From NCBI RefSeq assembly GCF_029714305.1, contig NZ_CP121647.1:3864501-3928500 (forward strand): a DNA stretch of 64,000 nt, read 5' to 3'. The notes beneath the pieces were generated by a model that saw only the letters and a program-made list of their open reading frames with translations, made no database searches and was not told where the DNA came from. Both the position numbers and the translations under genes were made by a program. Below, piece after piece: positions 44,252 to 53,260 of the stretch (positions within the stretch are counted from its first letter, which is position 1; each line of letters begins with the position of its first letter). Source of the stretch: Bradyrhizobium sp. CB3481. Lineage in GTDB: Bacteria > Pseudomonadota > Alphaproteobacteria > Rhizobiales > Xanthobacteraceae.

Positions 44252-45532
44252 ATGGATGAAACCATGAACGAGACAGCCCGAACTCCGCCCTTTGCCCCCT
44301 TTGAGTGGCTGCTTTCCGGGCGCTACCTGCGGGCGCGCCGCAAGGAAGGATTCATCTCGGTCATCGCCGGCTTTTCCTTCCTCGGCATCATGCTCGGTGT
44401 CGCCACGCTGATCATCGTGATGGCGGTCATGAACGGTTTCCGCAAGGAACTTTTGGACAAGATCCTCGGGCTGAACGGCCACCTCCTGGTGCAGCCGCTG
44501 GAATCGCCGCTGACCGACTGGAAGGACGTCGCCGAGCGCATCAGCACGGTCGAAGGCATCCGTCTAGCCGCGCCGGTCGTCGACGGCCAGGCGCTGGCCT
44601 CGTCCGCCTTCAATGCCGCCGGCGTGCTGGTGCGCGGTATGCGCTCGGCGGACCTGAACAACCTCACCTCGATCGCCAAGAACATCAAGCAAGGCACGAT
44701 GGAAGGCTTTGACGAGGGGCAGGGCGTGATCATCGGACGCCGCCTCGCGGATCAATTGTCGCTGCATGCCGGCGACACCATCACGCTGGTCGCGCCGAAG
44801 GGCGCCGTGACCCCGATGGGCACGACACCGCGCATCAAGCCCTACAAGGTGGCGGCGGTGTTCGAGATCGGCATGTCCGAATATGACGCCAGCTTCGTGT
44901 TCATGCCGCTGCCGGAATCGCAGGCCTATTTCAACCGCAAGGATGATGTCACCGCGATCGAGGTATTCACCACCAATCCGGATCGGATCGACGCGTTCCG
45001 CAAGTTCGTCACCGAAGCGGCCGGGCGGCCAGTGTTCCTGGTCGACTGGCGGCAGCGCAACTCGACGTTCTTCAACGCGCTCCAGGTCGAGCGCAACGTG
45101 ATGTTTTTGATCCTGACCATGATCGTGCTGGTTGCCGCACTCAACATCGTCTCGGGACTGATCATGCTAGTGAAGGACAAGGGCCAGGACATCGCCATCC
45201 TGCGCACCATGGGCGCCTCGCAGGGCTCGATCATGCGGATCTTCCTGATCACGGGAGCTGCGATCGGCGTGGTCGGCACGCTCACCGGATTCTTCGTCGG
45301 CATGCTGATCTGCCTGAATATCGAATCGATCCGGCAGTTCCTGTCGTGGATGACGAACACCGAATTGTTCTCGCCGGAACTCTATTTCCTCTCCAAGCTG
45401 CCGGCCGAGGTCGATTTTGGTGAGACCACCGCGGTCGTGATCATGGCGCTGACGCTGTCGTTCCTGGCGACGCTCTATCCGTCCTGGCGCGCCGCGCGCC
45501 TCGATCCCGTCGACGCGCTGCGGTACGAGTGA
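44252..45532 (+). CDS. lolC: Lipoprotein-releasing ABC transporter permease (LolC/LolE)
   Basis: 426 residues. [38 protein letters not shown] (blocks [11 protein letters not shown] and [14 protein letters not shown]) is the LolC/E start with helix 1. A large periplasmic domain follows, then three C-terminal helices with [21 protein letters not shown], the coupling sequence to LolD. One permease gene is present, so this is the single LolC/E-type arrangement (sometimes called LolF) of alphaproteobacteria. The start may be 44252 or ATG 44264, with neither having a strong ribosome site. lolD starts eight bases after its stop. Confidence 0.92.
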   Translation: MDETMNETARTPPFAPFEWLLSGRYLRARRKEGFISVIAGFSFLGIMLGVATLIIVMAVMNGFRKELLDKILGLNGHLLVQPLESPLTDWKDVAERISTVEGIRLAAPVVDGQALASSAFNAAGVLVRGMRSADLNNLTSIAKNIKQGTMEGFDEGQGVIIGRRLADQLSLHAGDTITLVAPKGAVTPMGTTPRIKPYKVAAVFEIGMSEYDASFVFMPLPESQAYFNRKDDVTAIEVFTTNPDRIDAFRKFVTEAAGRPVFLVDWRQRNSTFFNALQVERNVMFLILTMIVLVAALNIVSGLIMLVKDKGQDIAILRTMGASQGSIMRIFLITGAAIGVVGTLTGFFVGMLICLNIESIRQFLSWMTNTELFSPELYFLSKLPAEVDFGETTAVVIMALTLSFLATLYPSWRAARLDPVDALRYE

Positions 45533-45539
45533 GGACGTG

Positions 45540-46238
45540 ATGGCCGAGGAGGCAGAAGACGTACCGGTTATCTATCTCCACGAGATAAAACGCGAGTACC
45601 GGCAGGGCGAGGCGACGTTGACCATCCTCAACGGCGCCAAGCTGGCGCTGTGGGCGGGGCAGTCGGTGGCGTTGGTGGCGCCATCGGGCTCGGGCAAGTC
45701 GACGCTGCTGCACATTGCGGGCCTGCTCGAAAGCCCCGACGACGGCGAGGTCTATGTCGCGGGCACGCCGACGTCGCAGCTCTCCGATGTCGACCGCACC
45801 CAGATCCGCCGCAACGACATCGGCTTCGTCTATCAGTCGCACCGGCTGCTGCCGGAATTCACCGCGCTCGAAAACGTCATGCTGCCGCAGATGATCCGCG
45901 GCCTCAAACGTTCCGAGACGATCAAGCGTTCGGAGGAGATCCTGGCCTATCTCGGGCTTAGCGATCGCATTTCGCACCGGCCGGCCGAACTTTCCGGCGG
46001 CGAGCAGCAGCGCGTCGCGATCGCGCGTGCAGTGGCCAATGCGCCGCGGGCGCTACTGGCTGACGAGCCGACCGGCAATCTCGATCCGCATACCGCCGAT
46101 CACGTTTTCAAGGCGCTGATGCAACTCGTGCAGGCGACGCAGGTGGCGATGCTGATCGCCACCCACAACATGGAACTCGCCGGCCGGATGGACCGCCGGG
46201 TCTCGCTCGTCGACGGCCTGGTCGTCGAGCTCGAATAG
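45540..46238 (+). CDS. lolD: Lipoprotein-releasing ABC transporter ATPase (LolD)
   Basis: 232 residues. Walker A is [13 protein letters not shown], the signature [14 protein letters not shown], and Walker [14 protein letters not shown], followed by ATHNMELA (switch His). The sequence between, [19 protein letters not shown], is typical of LolD. It powers release of outer-membrane lipoproteins with LolC/E. ATG 45540 is preferred over the GTG at 45537. Two converging DUF3551 genes lie behind it. Confidence 0.95.
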   Translation: MAEEAEDVPVIYLHEIKREYRQGEATLTILNGAKLALWAGQSVALVAPSGSGKSTLLHIAGLLESPDDGEVYVAGTPTSQLSDVDRTQIRRNDIGFVYQSHRLLPEFTALENVMLPQMIRGLKRSETIKRSEEILAYLGLSDRISHRPAELSGGEQQRVAIARAVANAPRALLADEPTGNLDPHTADHVFKALMQLVQATQVAMLIATHNMELAGRMDRRVSLVDGLVVELE

Positions 46239-46259
46239 CGGCAATCTTAGTAGGCAATC

Positions 46260-46517
46260 TCAGTAGACTTGGCGATACCGCTTGCGCACCGACGGCCCTT
46301 GGGCCTGCGCGTAATACGGGTTGACCACGCATTGTGCCGCGCGGCCCGATGCCGACATGTTGCATTGAGGCAGCGAGGTGTAGCGGCATTCGTAGTAGTT
46401 GATCCTGCCGTACACATGCAGGCAGACGGGGTAGCTGGGATCGTAGGTCTGGGCCTGCGCCGGCGCGGCTGCCGAAGCTGCTCCGATCGCCAAAATTGCC
46501 AAAGCCAGAATGCGCAT
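46260..46517 (-). CDS. DUF3551 small exported protein
   Basis: 85 residues. The signal peptide is LALAILAIGAASAAAPAQAQ. The mature part YPVCLHVYGRINYYECRYTS, then CNMSASGRAAQCVVNPYY, has four Cys and the N-P-Y-Y end of DUF3551, a family common in Bradyrhizobium. ATG 46517 has a GGAG site. A second member lies 162 bases upstream on the same strand, so this is a tandem pair. Just behind its stop is a short tandem duplication (GGCAATCT-AGTAG twice, 46240-46268). Function unknown; the Cys pattern suggests disulfides in the periplasm. Confidence 0.82.
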   Translation of the reverse strand: MRILALAILAIGAASAAAPAQAQTYDPSYPVCLHVYGRINYYECRYTSLPQCNMSASGRAAQCVVNPYYAQAQGPSVRKRYRQVY

Positions 46518-46679
46518 CACAAGCTCCTATGCGATCAACGCCGCGGTCCGCTCTGCCGCAGCGCTTGCAATCTTCGGTTTTCAAGCAGACGACGCGGCAA
46601 CGCCCGCGTCAAATCACGTTCACGCGTTGATTGCCTGCGGGCGGCGACAGCAGGAGCGGTCGCGAAATCTTGGTAGGGC

Positions 46680-46973
46680 CTAATACCTGCCGTAGCCGGG
46701 AGCGGGCGGGAGCGCGCGGCCGGGCAGTGGGCGATACCCAGCGCGCGGCGGTTCGCTTTCGCCGACATAATAGGGATTGGCGATGCATTGGAGGAAACGT
46801 CCCGAGGCGGTTGCCTGACACTGCTCATAACTTGTGAACGTGCAATAGCTCAGTGCCGGATACTCATCGCCCTGAAGGCAGAACGGATAGCGCGTGCCGA
46901 CCGCTTCGGCGGGCGCAGCGCCGAGGGCCGCCAGTCCGGTTGCGGTCAAAACGGCCAGAACAGCTCTACGCAT
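46680..46973 (-). CDS. DUF3551 small exported protein (second copy)
   Basis: 97 residues. The signal peptide is AVLAVLTATGLAALGAAPAEA. The mature part has YPFCLQGDEYPALSYCTF, SYEQCQATASGRFLQCIANPYYVG and a Pro/Arg/Gly-rich tail. It shares the four-Cys pattern and NPYY with the gene at 46260-46517, while the tail differs. The ATG at 46973 has a GGAG site; the frame upstream to 47045 is not supported. It is divergent from the porin gene. Confidence 0.82.
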   Translation of the reverse strand: MRRAVLAVLTATGLAALGAAPAEAVGTRYPFCLQGDEYPALSYCTFTSYEQCQATASGRFLQCIANPYYVGESEPPRAGYRPLPGRALPPAPGYGRY

Positions 46974-47281
46974 TTCGTGTCTCCTTCTCAGCGGATCGGC
47001 GCCGCACGTTGGTCGGAGGAAGCCGCACCGGCGCAATTTCGTCAACCGATTCCGGCCGCGCCAATCGCTGTACTATCAAAAGGGAACCTTTTTGCGGGCG
47101 CGCTTCGTCGCAATGTTTCAAAAAATGCTTGTGCGGCAACATTAACTTGCGTTCACAAAGTTGCGACCACAGTTGGGCCATTTGGTGCGCGTTGTTGCAG
47201 CGAGGTTACAGCAATTCGAACTGACGATGCTATGAGCATGCCGCGGCCTTGGGGGCTGTCAATAAAGGAACGGGAATACGA
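46974..47281. promoter_or_regulatory. Divergent regulatory region between DUF3551 and the porin gene
   Basis: 308 bases without a gene. It holds a quasi-palindrome TTGTTGCA-gcgagg-TTACAGCAA near 47192-47214, a repeated TTGCG-N9-TTGCG near 47152, and TATGAG at 47231 that could be a -10 for the porin with a long leader. AAGGA for the porin lies at 47265-47270. None is strong enough to assign a regulator. Confidence 0.3.
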
Positions 47282-48016
47282 ATGAAGAAGGTTTTGCTTG
47301 TTACGGCCAGTCTGATCGCGCTCGGCGCGGCTGCGCCGGCTATTGCTGCTGATCTCGCTGCGCGTCCTTACACCAAGGCGCCCCCGATGGTCGCGGCTGT
47401 GTATGACTGGACCGGTTTCTACATCGGCGTGAACGGCGGCTACGGTTCGAGCCGCAACTCCTGGGATCTGGTTGGCTTTGGCGCCGAGGGTTCGCATGAC
47501 GCGACCGGCGGCACCGTCGGTGGCCAGGTCGGCTATCGCTGGCAGGCCGGCACCTGGGTGTTCGGCGTTGAAGCTCAGGGCAACTGGGCCGACTTCTCGG
47601 GCAGCAATGTGAGCCTGCAGGATAACCGCTTCCGCAACCATACCAACGTCGATGCGTTCGGCCTGTTCACTGGTCAGGTCGGTTATGCCGTCAACAACGT
47701 CCTGCTCTACGTCAAGGGCGGTGCCGCGGTGACCTCGAACACCTATCGCGTCAACACCATCGGCGGCGCGCTCGCTGGCGTCACTGGTGACGACACCCGT
47801 TGGGGCGGCACGATCGGCGCCGGCCTCGAATATGCCTTCGCTCCGAACTGGTCGGTTGGCGTCGAGTACAATCACCTGTTCATGCAGGATCGTACCTATA
47901 ACTTCACCACACCGGCCGGCGCCGCCTTCGGCAGCGATCGCATCCGTCAGGACGTCGACCTCGTCACCGCCCGCGTGAACTACAAGTTCGGCGGCCCGTC
48001 GATCTCGAGGTACTGA
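47282..48016 (+). CDS. Outer-membrane beta-barrel protein of the Omp25/Omp31 type
   Basis: 244 residues. The signal peptide is VLLVTASLIALGAAAPAIAADLAARPY. AVYDWTGFYIGVNGGYG is the standard start of the rhizobial Omp25/Omp31 barrel. The rest alternates short beta strands and ends FGGPSISRY with a preceding VNYKF strand; the usual terminal Phe is displaced by a short tail. It should be a small porin or structural barrel. ATG 47282 has AAGGA about twelve bases before. A strong terminator follows 20 bases after the stop. Confidence 0.9.
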   Translation: MKKVLLVTASLIALGAAAPAIAADLAARPYTKAPPMVAAVYDWTGFYIGVNGGYGSSRNSWDLVGFGAEGSHDATGGTVGGQVGYRWQAGTWVFGVEAQGNWADFSGSNVSLQDNRFRNHTNVDAFGLFTGQVGYAVNNVLLYVKGGAAVTSNTYRVNTIGGALAGVTGDDTRWGGTIGAGLEYAFAPNWSVGVEYNHLFMQDRTYNFTTPAGAAFGSDRIRQDVDLVTARVNYKFGGPSISRY

Positions 48017-48036
48017 TCAGCGTTAGCTCTGAACAA

Positions 48037-48069
48037 GGAAGCCCCGGGGCGATGTCCCGGGGCTTTTTT
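48037..48069 (+). terminator. Intrinsic terminator of the porin gene
   Basis: AAGCCCCGGG (48039-48048) pairs with CCCGGGGCTT (48056-48065), loop GCGATGT, followed by a run of T. It separates the porin unit from the SOS-box promoter further right. Confidence 0.92.
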
Positions 48070-48134
48070 GTTGCGGCGGGCGGGGGCCGGTTAACCACGC
48101 AGGGACGCTGGCCGGACCGGCCGCGAAAGGGCGC

Positions 48135-48162
48135 TTGACTCCGCGAACAAAAATAGAACAAT
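48135..48162 (+). promoter_or_regulatory. Promoter of the small SOS-box gene
   Basis: TTGACT (48135-48140) matches five of six -35 positions. AACAAT (48157-48162) follows after 16 bases with four of six -10 matches. Both SOS boxes overlap the spacer and the -10, so LexA bound there would block transcription. Confidence 0.5.
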
Positions 48163-48177
48163 GTTCCTCATATGTTC
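48145..48177. promoter_or_regulatory. Double LexA (SOS) box of alphaproteobacterial type
   Basis: GAAC-aaaaata-GAAC (48145-48159) and GTTC-ctcatat-GTTC (48163-48177) are two exact copies, in opposite orientation, of the alphaproteobacterial SOS box GTTC-N7-GTTC, separated by three bases. The whole 33-base block is therefore an inverted arrangement. Such exact double matches by chance are unlikely. They lie 24 bases before the ATG of the 32-codon gene. Confidence 0.8.
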
Positions 48178-48200
48178 TCATCTCGTCAGGGAGTCGGATC

Positions 48201-48299
48201 ATGTTGCGGATGTTCGTGGAAGAAGCTGCGGCGCTGGCCTCGATTGCGCTGTTTGTTGGAATGATCGCGGTCTGGGCCCAGGTGATTCCGCAGCTTTGA
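48201..48299 (+). CDS. 32-residue single-pass membrane peptide under SOS control (SidA-like candidate)
   Basis: 32 residues. A short N-terminus with one Arg and two Glu is followed by one hydrophobic helix (AAALASIALFVGMIAVWAQV, about residues 9-28) and a four-residue tail. GGGAG lies seven to eleven bases before ATG 48201, so it should be translated. The promoter carries two opposed SOS boxes. In Caulobacter, LexA controls SidA, a 29-residue inner-membrane peptide that stops division through FtsW. Size, topology and regulation are the same here; whether the sequences are homologous I cannot say. dnaE1 starts 187 bases downstream on the same strand and might be partly co-transcribed. Too short for ordinary gene callers. 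Confidence 0.65.
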   Translation: MLRMFVEEAAALASIALFVGMIAVWAQVIPQL

Positions 48300-48486
48300 T
48301 GCGGTGGCCCAAGCCGCCGAATCAAGCCGCCAGGCGGGGCTGGGGAAAAGCCGGATGGCGGGCGCGTCGCGTGCGTTCCGCGTGGACTCGGCAAGGCCGA
48401 GGCATCACCATTGCGGATAGCGAGTCGGAGTGCGGGAGCCTCCGACGATCGCTTCCCATCACGATGCAAGAGCCCGTTCAGCGACC

Positions 48487-51400
48487 ATGTCCAGTGCCGG
48501 ATTCGTCCATCTTCACGTTCATTCGGCCTATTCGCTGCTGAAGGGCTCGATCAAGATCGCCAAGCTCGGCGAGCTGGCGAAGGCCGACCGCCAGCCGGCG
48601 CTGGCGCTGACCGACACCGACAACATGTTCGGGGCGCTGGAATTCTCCGACAAGATGGCCGGCTACGGCATCCAGCCGATCGTCGGCTGCGAGCTCGCCG
48701 TCGATTTCGGCGACCAGGATCCCAATGCACGCAGCACGCTGGCTGCTGCGCCATCGCGAATCGTGCTGCTGGCGGCCAAGGAGCGCGGCTACCGCAGCCT
48801 GATGCGGCTGAACTCGCGGGCGTTCCTGGAGACGCCGGTCCATCAATCTCCGCACATCAAGCTTGAATGGCTGGAAGGCGAGGCCGAGGATCTGATCGCT
48901 CTGACCGGCGGGCCGGATGGTCCGATCTCGCTGGCGCTGCAGGCCGATCACACCGCGCTCGCGGCCGTGCGCTGCGAGCGGCTCGCGAATCTATTCGGCG
49001 ATCGCCTCTACATCGAATTGCAGCGCCATGGCATCGACAAGGAGCGCCGCGTCGAGGGCGGCCTGATCGATCTCGCCTATGCCAAGGGCCTGCCGCTGGT
49101 CGCGACCAATGAGCCATATTTTGCGTCGAACGACGATTATGAGGCCCATGACGCGCTGCTCTGCATCGCCGGCGGCAAGCTGATCGCCGAGACCGACCGC
49201 GAGCAGCTCACGCCCGATCACCGCTTCAAGACCCGCGCCGAAATGGCGGTGCTGTTCGCTGACATTCCGGAGGCGCTGGCCTCGACGGTCGAGATCGCCG
49301 AGCGCTGCTCGTTCCGCCCGAGGACGCGCAAGCCGATCCTGCCGTTCTTCACCGTCGGTGCCGCATCAAGCCCGGATGCCGCCGCGGTCGAGGCTGCCGA
49401 GCTGAAGCGTCAGGCGGAGGAGGGGCTCGCGGAGCGCCTGCGCGTGCATGGTCTGTCGCCGAACACGACGGAGGAGGATTACAACAAGCGGCTCGCCTTC
49501 GAGCTCGACGTCATCGCGCGCATGAAATATGCGGGCTACTTCCTGATCGTCTCCGACTTCATCAAATGGGCCAAGGCGCAGGGCATTCCGGTCGGGCCGG
49601 GCCGCGGCTCCGGCGCAGGCTCGCTGGTGGCGTGGGCGCTCACCATCACCGACCTCGACCCGATCCGCTTTGGCCTGCTGTTCGAGCGCTTCCTCAATCC
49701 CGAACGCGTCTCGATGCCGGACTTCGACATCGACTTCTGCCAGGATCGCCGCGGCGAGGTGATCCAGTATGTGCAGCAGCGCTACGGCCGCGATCAGGTG
49801 GCGCAGATCATCACCTTCGGTACGCTGCAGGCGCGCGGCGTGCTGCGCGACGTCGGCCGCGTGCTGCAGATGCCTTACGGCCAGGTCGACAAGCTGACCA
49901 AACTGGTGCCGCAAAATCCGGCCGCGCCGGTGACGCTGGCGCAGGCGATCGAGGGCGAACCCAAGCTGCAGGCGTTCCGCGACGAGGACCCGGTGGTGGC
50001 GCGCGCCTTCGACATCGCCCAGCGCCTTGAGGGCCTGACGCGCCACGCCTCGACCCACGCCGCCGGCATCGTGATCGGCGATCGGCCGTTGAGCGAATTG
50101 GTGCCGCTCTATCGCGATCCCAAATCCGACATGCCGGTGACCCAGTTCAACATGAAATGGGTCGAGCCGGCCGGGCTGGTGAAGTTCGACTTCCTCGGCC
50201 TGAAGACGCTGACCGTGCTCGACGTTGCGTGCAAACTGCTCCGGCAGCGCAACATCCACGTCGACCTGGCGACCCTGCCGATCGATGACGCGCCGAGCTA
50301 TCAGATGCTGGCGCGGGGCGATGTCGTCGGCGTGTTCCAGGTGGAAAGCCAGGGCATGCGGCGCGCGCTGATCGACATGCGCCCCGACCGTTTCGAGGAC
50401 ATCATCGCGCTGGTCGCGCTCTATCGCCCGGGCCCGATGGCCAACATCCCGACCTATTGCGCGCGCAAGCACGGCGATGAGGAGCCGGAATATCTGCACC
50501 CGGTGCTGGAGCCGATCCTGAAAGAAACCTTCGGCGTCATCATCTACCAGGAACAGGTGATGCAGATCGCGCAGGTGATGTCGGGCTATTCGCTCGGCGA
50601 CGCCGACCTTCTCCGCCGCGCGATGGGCAAAAAGATCCGCGCCGAAATGGACAAGCAGCGCGACATCTTCGTCGCCGGGGCGGTCAAGAACGGCGTGCCG
50701 AAGGGGCAGGCGGAGACCATCTTCGAACTGCTGGCAAAATTCGCCGACTACGGCTTCAACAAGAGCCACGCCGCGGCCTATGCGCTGGTGTCCTACCACA
50801 CCGCCTACATGAAGGCGCATTATCCGGTGGAGTTCTTGGCGGCGTCGATGACGCTCGAACTCAACAACACCGACAAGCTCTCGGAATTTCGCGCCGAGGC
50901 GCAGCGGCTCGGCATCAAGGTCGAGGCGCCGAACATCAACCGCTCCGGCGCCACCTTCGAGGTCGGCGAGAACACCATCTACTATGCACTTGCCGCGCTC
51001 AAGGGCGTCGGCCAGCAGGCGATCGACCAGATCGTCGAGGAGCGCAAGAAGGGTGCTTTCACCTCGCTTGCGGACTTCGCGGCCCGGGTCAATCCCCGCG
51101 CGATCAACAAGCGCATCATCGAGAGTCTCGCCGCCGCCGGCGCCTTCGACACGCTCGAATCCAACCGCGCCCGCGTCTTTGCCGGCGCCGATGCCATCCT
51201 CGCCGCCTGCCAGCGCAGCCACGAGGCGGCGACGATCGGCCAGAACGACATGTTCGGCAACGCTGCCGATGCGCCGACCATCATGCTGCCGCAGATCGAG
51301 CCGTGGCTGCCGGCCGAAAAGCTCCGCCGCGAATATGACGCGGTCGGCTTCTTCCTGTCCGGTCATCCGCTCGACGATTACGCGACCGTCCTGAAGCGGC

Positions 51401-51996
51401 TTCGCGTGCAGTCCTGGGCGGAATTCTCCCGCGCCGTGAAGACCGGCGCGACCGCCGGCCGGGTTGCCGCGACCGTGGTGTCGCGGATGGAGCGGCGCAC
51501 CAAGACCGGCAACAAGATGGGCATCATGGGCCTGTCGGACCCGACGGGGCATTTCGAGGCGGTGCTGTTCTCCGAAGGGCTCGCGCAATATCGCGACGTG
51601 CTGGAGCCGGGGGCTGCCGTCCTGCTGCAGCTCGGCGCCGAGCTGCAGGGCGAGGACGTGCGGGCGCGGGTGCTGCATGCCGAGCCGCTGGACGACGCCG
51701 CCGCCAAGACCCAAAAAGGCCTGCGGATTTTCGTGCGCGACACCAAGCCGCTGGAATCCATCGCAAGACGGCTCAACATGCCCGAAACCACGCCATCGAA
51801 CGGCTTGGCGAAAGGTCAGCCGGCAAAGCCTGCGCCTGCGCCATCGGGCGGCGCCGACGGCGACGTCTCGCTGGTCATGATGCTCGACCTGCAGACCGAG
51901 GTGGAGATGAAGCTGCCGGGCCGCTTCAAGGTCTCGCCGCAGATCGCCGGCGCGATCAAGGCGGTGGCGGGCGTTGTGGACGTGCAGACGCTGTGA
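48487..51996 (+). CDS. dnaE: DNA polymerase III alpha subunit (replicative)
   Basis: 1169 residues. The PHP domain starts with FVHLHVHSAYSLLKGS. The polymerase domain has VGPGRGSGAGSLVAWAL and the catalytic aspartates in MPDFDIDFCQDRRGEV; YGRDQVAQIITFGTLQARG follows. GFNKSHAAAYALVSYHTAYMK, a helix-hairpin-helix region and an OB-fold domain (near residue 1000) complete it. Length and completeness fit the essential DnaE1, not the error-prone DnaE2. ATG 48487 is chosen because the PHP domain starts right after it; upstream the frame to 48430 has no homology. The ribosome site is weak. Its position close to the SOS-controlled peptide gene is notable. Confidence 0.95.
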   Translation: MSSAGFVHLHVHSAYSLLKGSIKIAKLGELAKADRQPALALTDTDNMFGALEFSDKMAGYGIQPIVGCELAVDFGDQDPNARSTLAAAPSRIVLLAAKERGYRSLMRLNSRAFLETPVHQSPHIKLEWLEGEAEDLIALTGGPDGPISLALQADHTALAAVRCERLANLFGDRLYIELQRHGIDKERRVEGGLIDLAYAKGLPLVATNEPYFASNDDYEAHDALLCIAGGKLIAETDREQLTPDHRFKTRAEMAVLFADIPEALASTVEIAERCSFRPRTRKPILPFFTVGAASSPDAAAVEAAELKRQAEEGLAERLRVHGLSPNTTEEDYNKRLAFELDVIARMKYAGYFLIVSDFIKWAKAQGIPVGPGRGSGAGSLVAWALTITDLDPIRFGLLFERFLNPERVSMPDFDIDFCQDRRGEVIQYVQQRYGRDQVAQIITFGTLQARGVLRDVGRVLQMPYGQVDKLTKLVPQNPAAPVTLAQAIEGEPKLQAFRDEDPVVARAFDIAQRLEGLTRHASTHAAGIVIGDRPLSELVPLYRDPKSDMPVTQFNMKWVEPAGLVKFDFLGLKTLTVLDVACKLLRQRNIHVDLATLPIDDAPSYQMLARGDVVGVFQVESQGMRRALIDMRPDRFEDIIALVALYRPGPMANIPTYCARKHGDEEPEYLHPVLEPILKETFGVIIYQEQVMQIAQVMSGYSLGDADLLRRAMGKKIRAEMDKQRDIFVAGAVKNGVPKGQAETIFELLAKFADYGFNKSHAAAYALVSYHTAYMKAHYPVEFLAASMTLELNNTDKLSEFRAEAQRLGIKVEAPNINRSGATFEVGENTIYYALAALKGVGQQAIDQIVEERKKGAFTSLADFAARVNPRAINKRIIESLAAAGAFDTLESNRARVFAGADAILAACQRSHEAATIGQNDMFGNAADAPTIMLPQIEPWLPAEKLRREYDAVGFFLSGHPLDDYATVLKRLRVQSWAEFSRAVKTGATAGRVAATVVSRMERRTKTGNKMGIMGLSDPTGHFEAVLFSEGLAQYRDVLEPGAAVLLQLGAELQGEDVRARVLHAEPLDDAAAKTQKGLRIFVRDTKPLESIARRLNMPETTPSNGLAKGQPAKPAPAPSGGADGDVSLVMMLDLQTEVEMKLPGRFKVSPQIAGAIKAVAGVVDVQTL

Positions 51997-52220
51997 GGCT
52001 CGATGAGCTTTCGACCGCACGGAAGCTGACAGTGCCCCCCACCGGGCTTGTTTCGGGGAAAGTGCTGAGCGCCTTGAGGAAATCCGGCGCGCGTCATTCG
52101 GTCGATTAGCAACGATTGAAGCAACATACTCCGATGGTCCTAAGCGGAAATTCAAACCGTGCGTGTTAGGATCGTCCGGGCTCACGCGGGCCTTTGGCGG
52201 CGAGACGGTCAAGGCTGCGC

Positions 52221-52266
52221 TTGACCTGGATCAATTCGCGAGCCGCGTCAGGCGGAATAATAATAC
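52221..52266 (+). promoter_or_regulatory. FixK/FNR-type box and -10 upstream of the AcoR-like gene
   Basis: TTGACCTGGATCAA (52221-52234) is a perfect TTGA-N6-TCAA, matching the Bradyrhizobium FixK2 consensus TTG(A/C)-N6-(T/G)CAA. AT-rich TAATAA/TAATAC at 52258-52266 could be the -10. The box centre lies about 41 bases before the expected transcription start, the class II activator geometry. The rest of the gap 51997-52220 shows nothing clear. Confidence 0.6.
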
Positions 52267-52284
52267 AGCACGGGAGGAACAAGC

Positions 52285-53250
52285 GTGGCGCAGACCACCA
52301 AGGAGCATGCCGATCAGGTGCAGGCAACGGTGGCGCGCGGCTCGGCCGCGACGTCGGCCATGGTCGCGTCCTGGCGCCGCTCATCCAATTTTCATCGCCT
52401 CGATCCCGCCGAATGCAGCCTGCCGCGACGCTTGAGCGGGACCGAATTCGAACAGGCGCGGCAGCAGATCGAGCCGCTGGTCCGCGCCGCGCAGTCCAAC
52501 CTTGATCGTCTGTTTCTAGCGGTCGGCGGGGTCGGCTGCTGCGTGCTGCTGGCCGACCGCAACGGCGTGCCTGTCGATCGGCGCGGCGCCGCTTCCGACG
52601 ACGAGACGTTCAAGGCATGGGGCCTGTGGACCGGAACGGTCTGGAGCGAGGAATGCGAAGGCACCAATGGCATTGGAACCTGTCTTGCCGAACAACGCGC
52701 GCTGACCGTTCACCGCGACCAGCATTTCTACGCGCGCAACACGCTTTTAAGCTGCACCTCGGCGCCGATCTATGACCATGAGGGCAGGCTGGCCGCGGCG
52801 CTCGACGTCTCCTCCTGCCGCGCCGATCTCACCGAGGGCTTCGTCAATCTCATCGGCGTCGCCGTCGGTGACGCGGCGCGGCGGATCGAGATGGAGAATT
52901 TCCGCCTGGCATTTCCAAATGCCCGCTTCCTTTTTGCACCTGACATCAACCGCGGTGGCGGCGGGTTGATCGCGGTCGATGCCGACGACCTCGTCATCGG
53001 CGCGACGCGGTCGGCGCGGCTGGCGCTCGGGGTCAGCAGGGATTTTCTCAAGAAGCCGCTGCCGGCGGCGGACCTGCTCGGTGGTAGCTCCAGTCCGGCG
53101 CGGGATCTCGACCAGGCCGAGCGCGCCGCCGTGCAGCGCGCGCTGGCGCGCAGCAATGGCAACGTATCGGCCGCGGCCGAAGCGCTCGGCATCAGCCGCG
53201 CGACCCTGCACCGGAAGCTGCGGCGGCTCGATCTCCATCGCGCGCACTGA
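52285..53250 (+). CDS. AcoR-like regulator: GAF-type sensor plus Fis HTH, lacking the AAA+ domain
   Basis: 321 residues. The N-terminal part [15 protein letters not shown], then GAF-type sequence with [37 protein letters not shown] (blocks [18 protein letters not shown] and [10 protein letters not shown]), is the sensor of the AcoR group. The C-terminus [36 protein letters not shown] holds a Fis-type helix-turn-helix. The sigma-54 AAA+ domain of true AcoR (with GAFTGA) is absent, so it cannot drive sigma-54 promoters in the classical way. GTG 52285 has GGGAGGA at good spacing. It stands in front of the aldehyde dehydrogenase gene, which it likely controls. Confidence 0.82.
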   Translation: MAQTTKEHADQVQATVARGSAATSAMVASWRRSSNFHRLDPAECSLPRRLSGTEFEQARQQIEPLVRAAQSNLDRLFLAVGGVGCCVLLADRNGVPVDRRGAASDDETFKAWGLWTGTVWSEECEGTNGIGTCLAEQRALTVHRDQHFYARNTLLSCTSAPIYDHEGRLAAALDVSSCRADLTEGFVNLIGVAVGDAARRIEMENFRLAFPNARFLFAPDINRGGGGLIAVDADDLVIGATRSARLALGVSRDFLKKPLPAADLLGGSSSPARDLDQAERAAVQRALARSNGNVSAAAEALGISRATLHRKLRRLDLHRAH

Positions 53251-53260
53251 GGATTGTTTC

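Noticed and set aside
47080..47110. EcfG-type general-stress promoter (GGAAC-N16/17-CGTT) before the porin gene
   Set aside because: GGAAC is present, but no CGTT lies at the required spacing.
49366..52212. 948-codon open frame antisense to dnaE1
   Set aside because: High-GC antisense frame full of Arg, His, Asp and Gly with no domain; dnaE1 on the other strand is complete and conserved.
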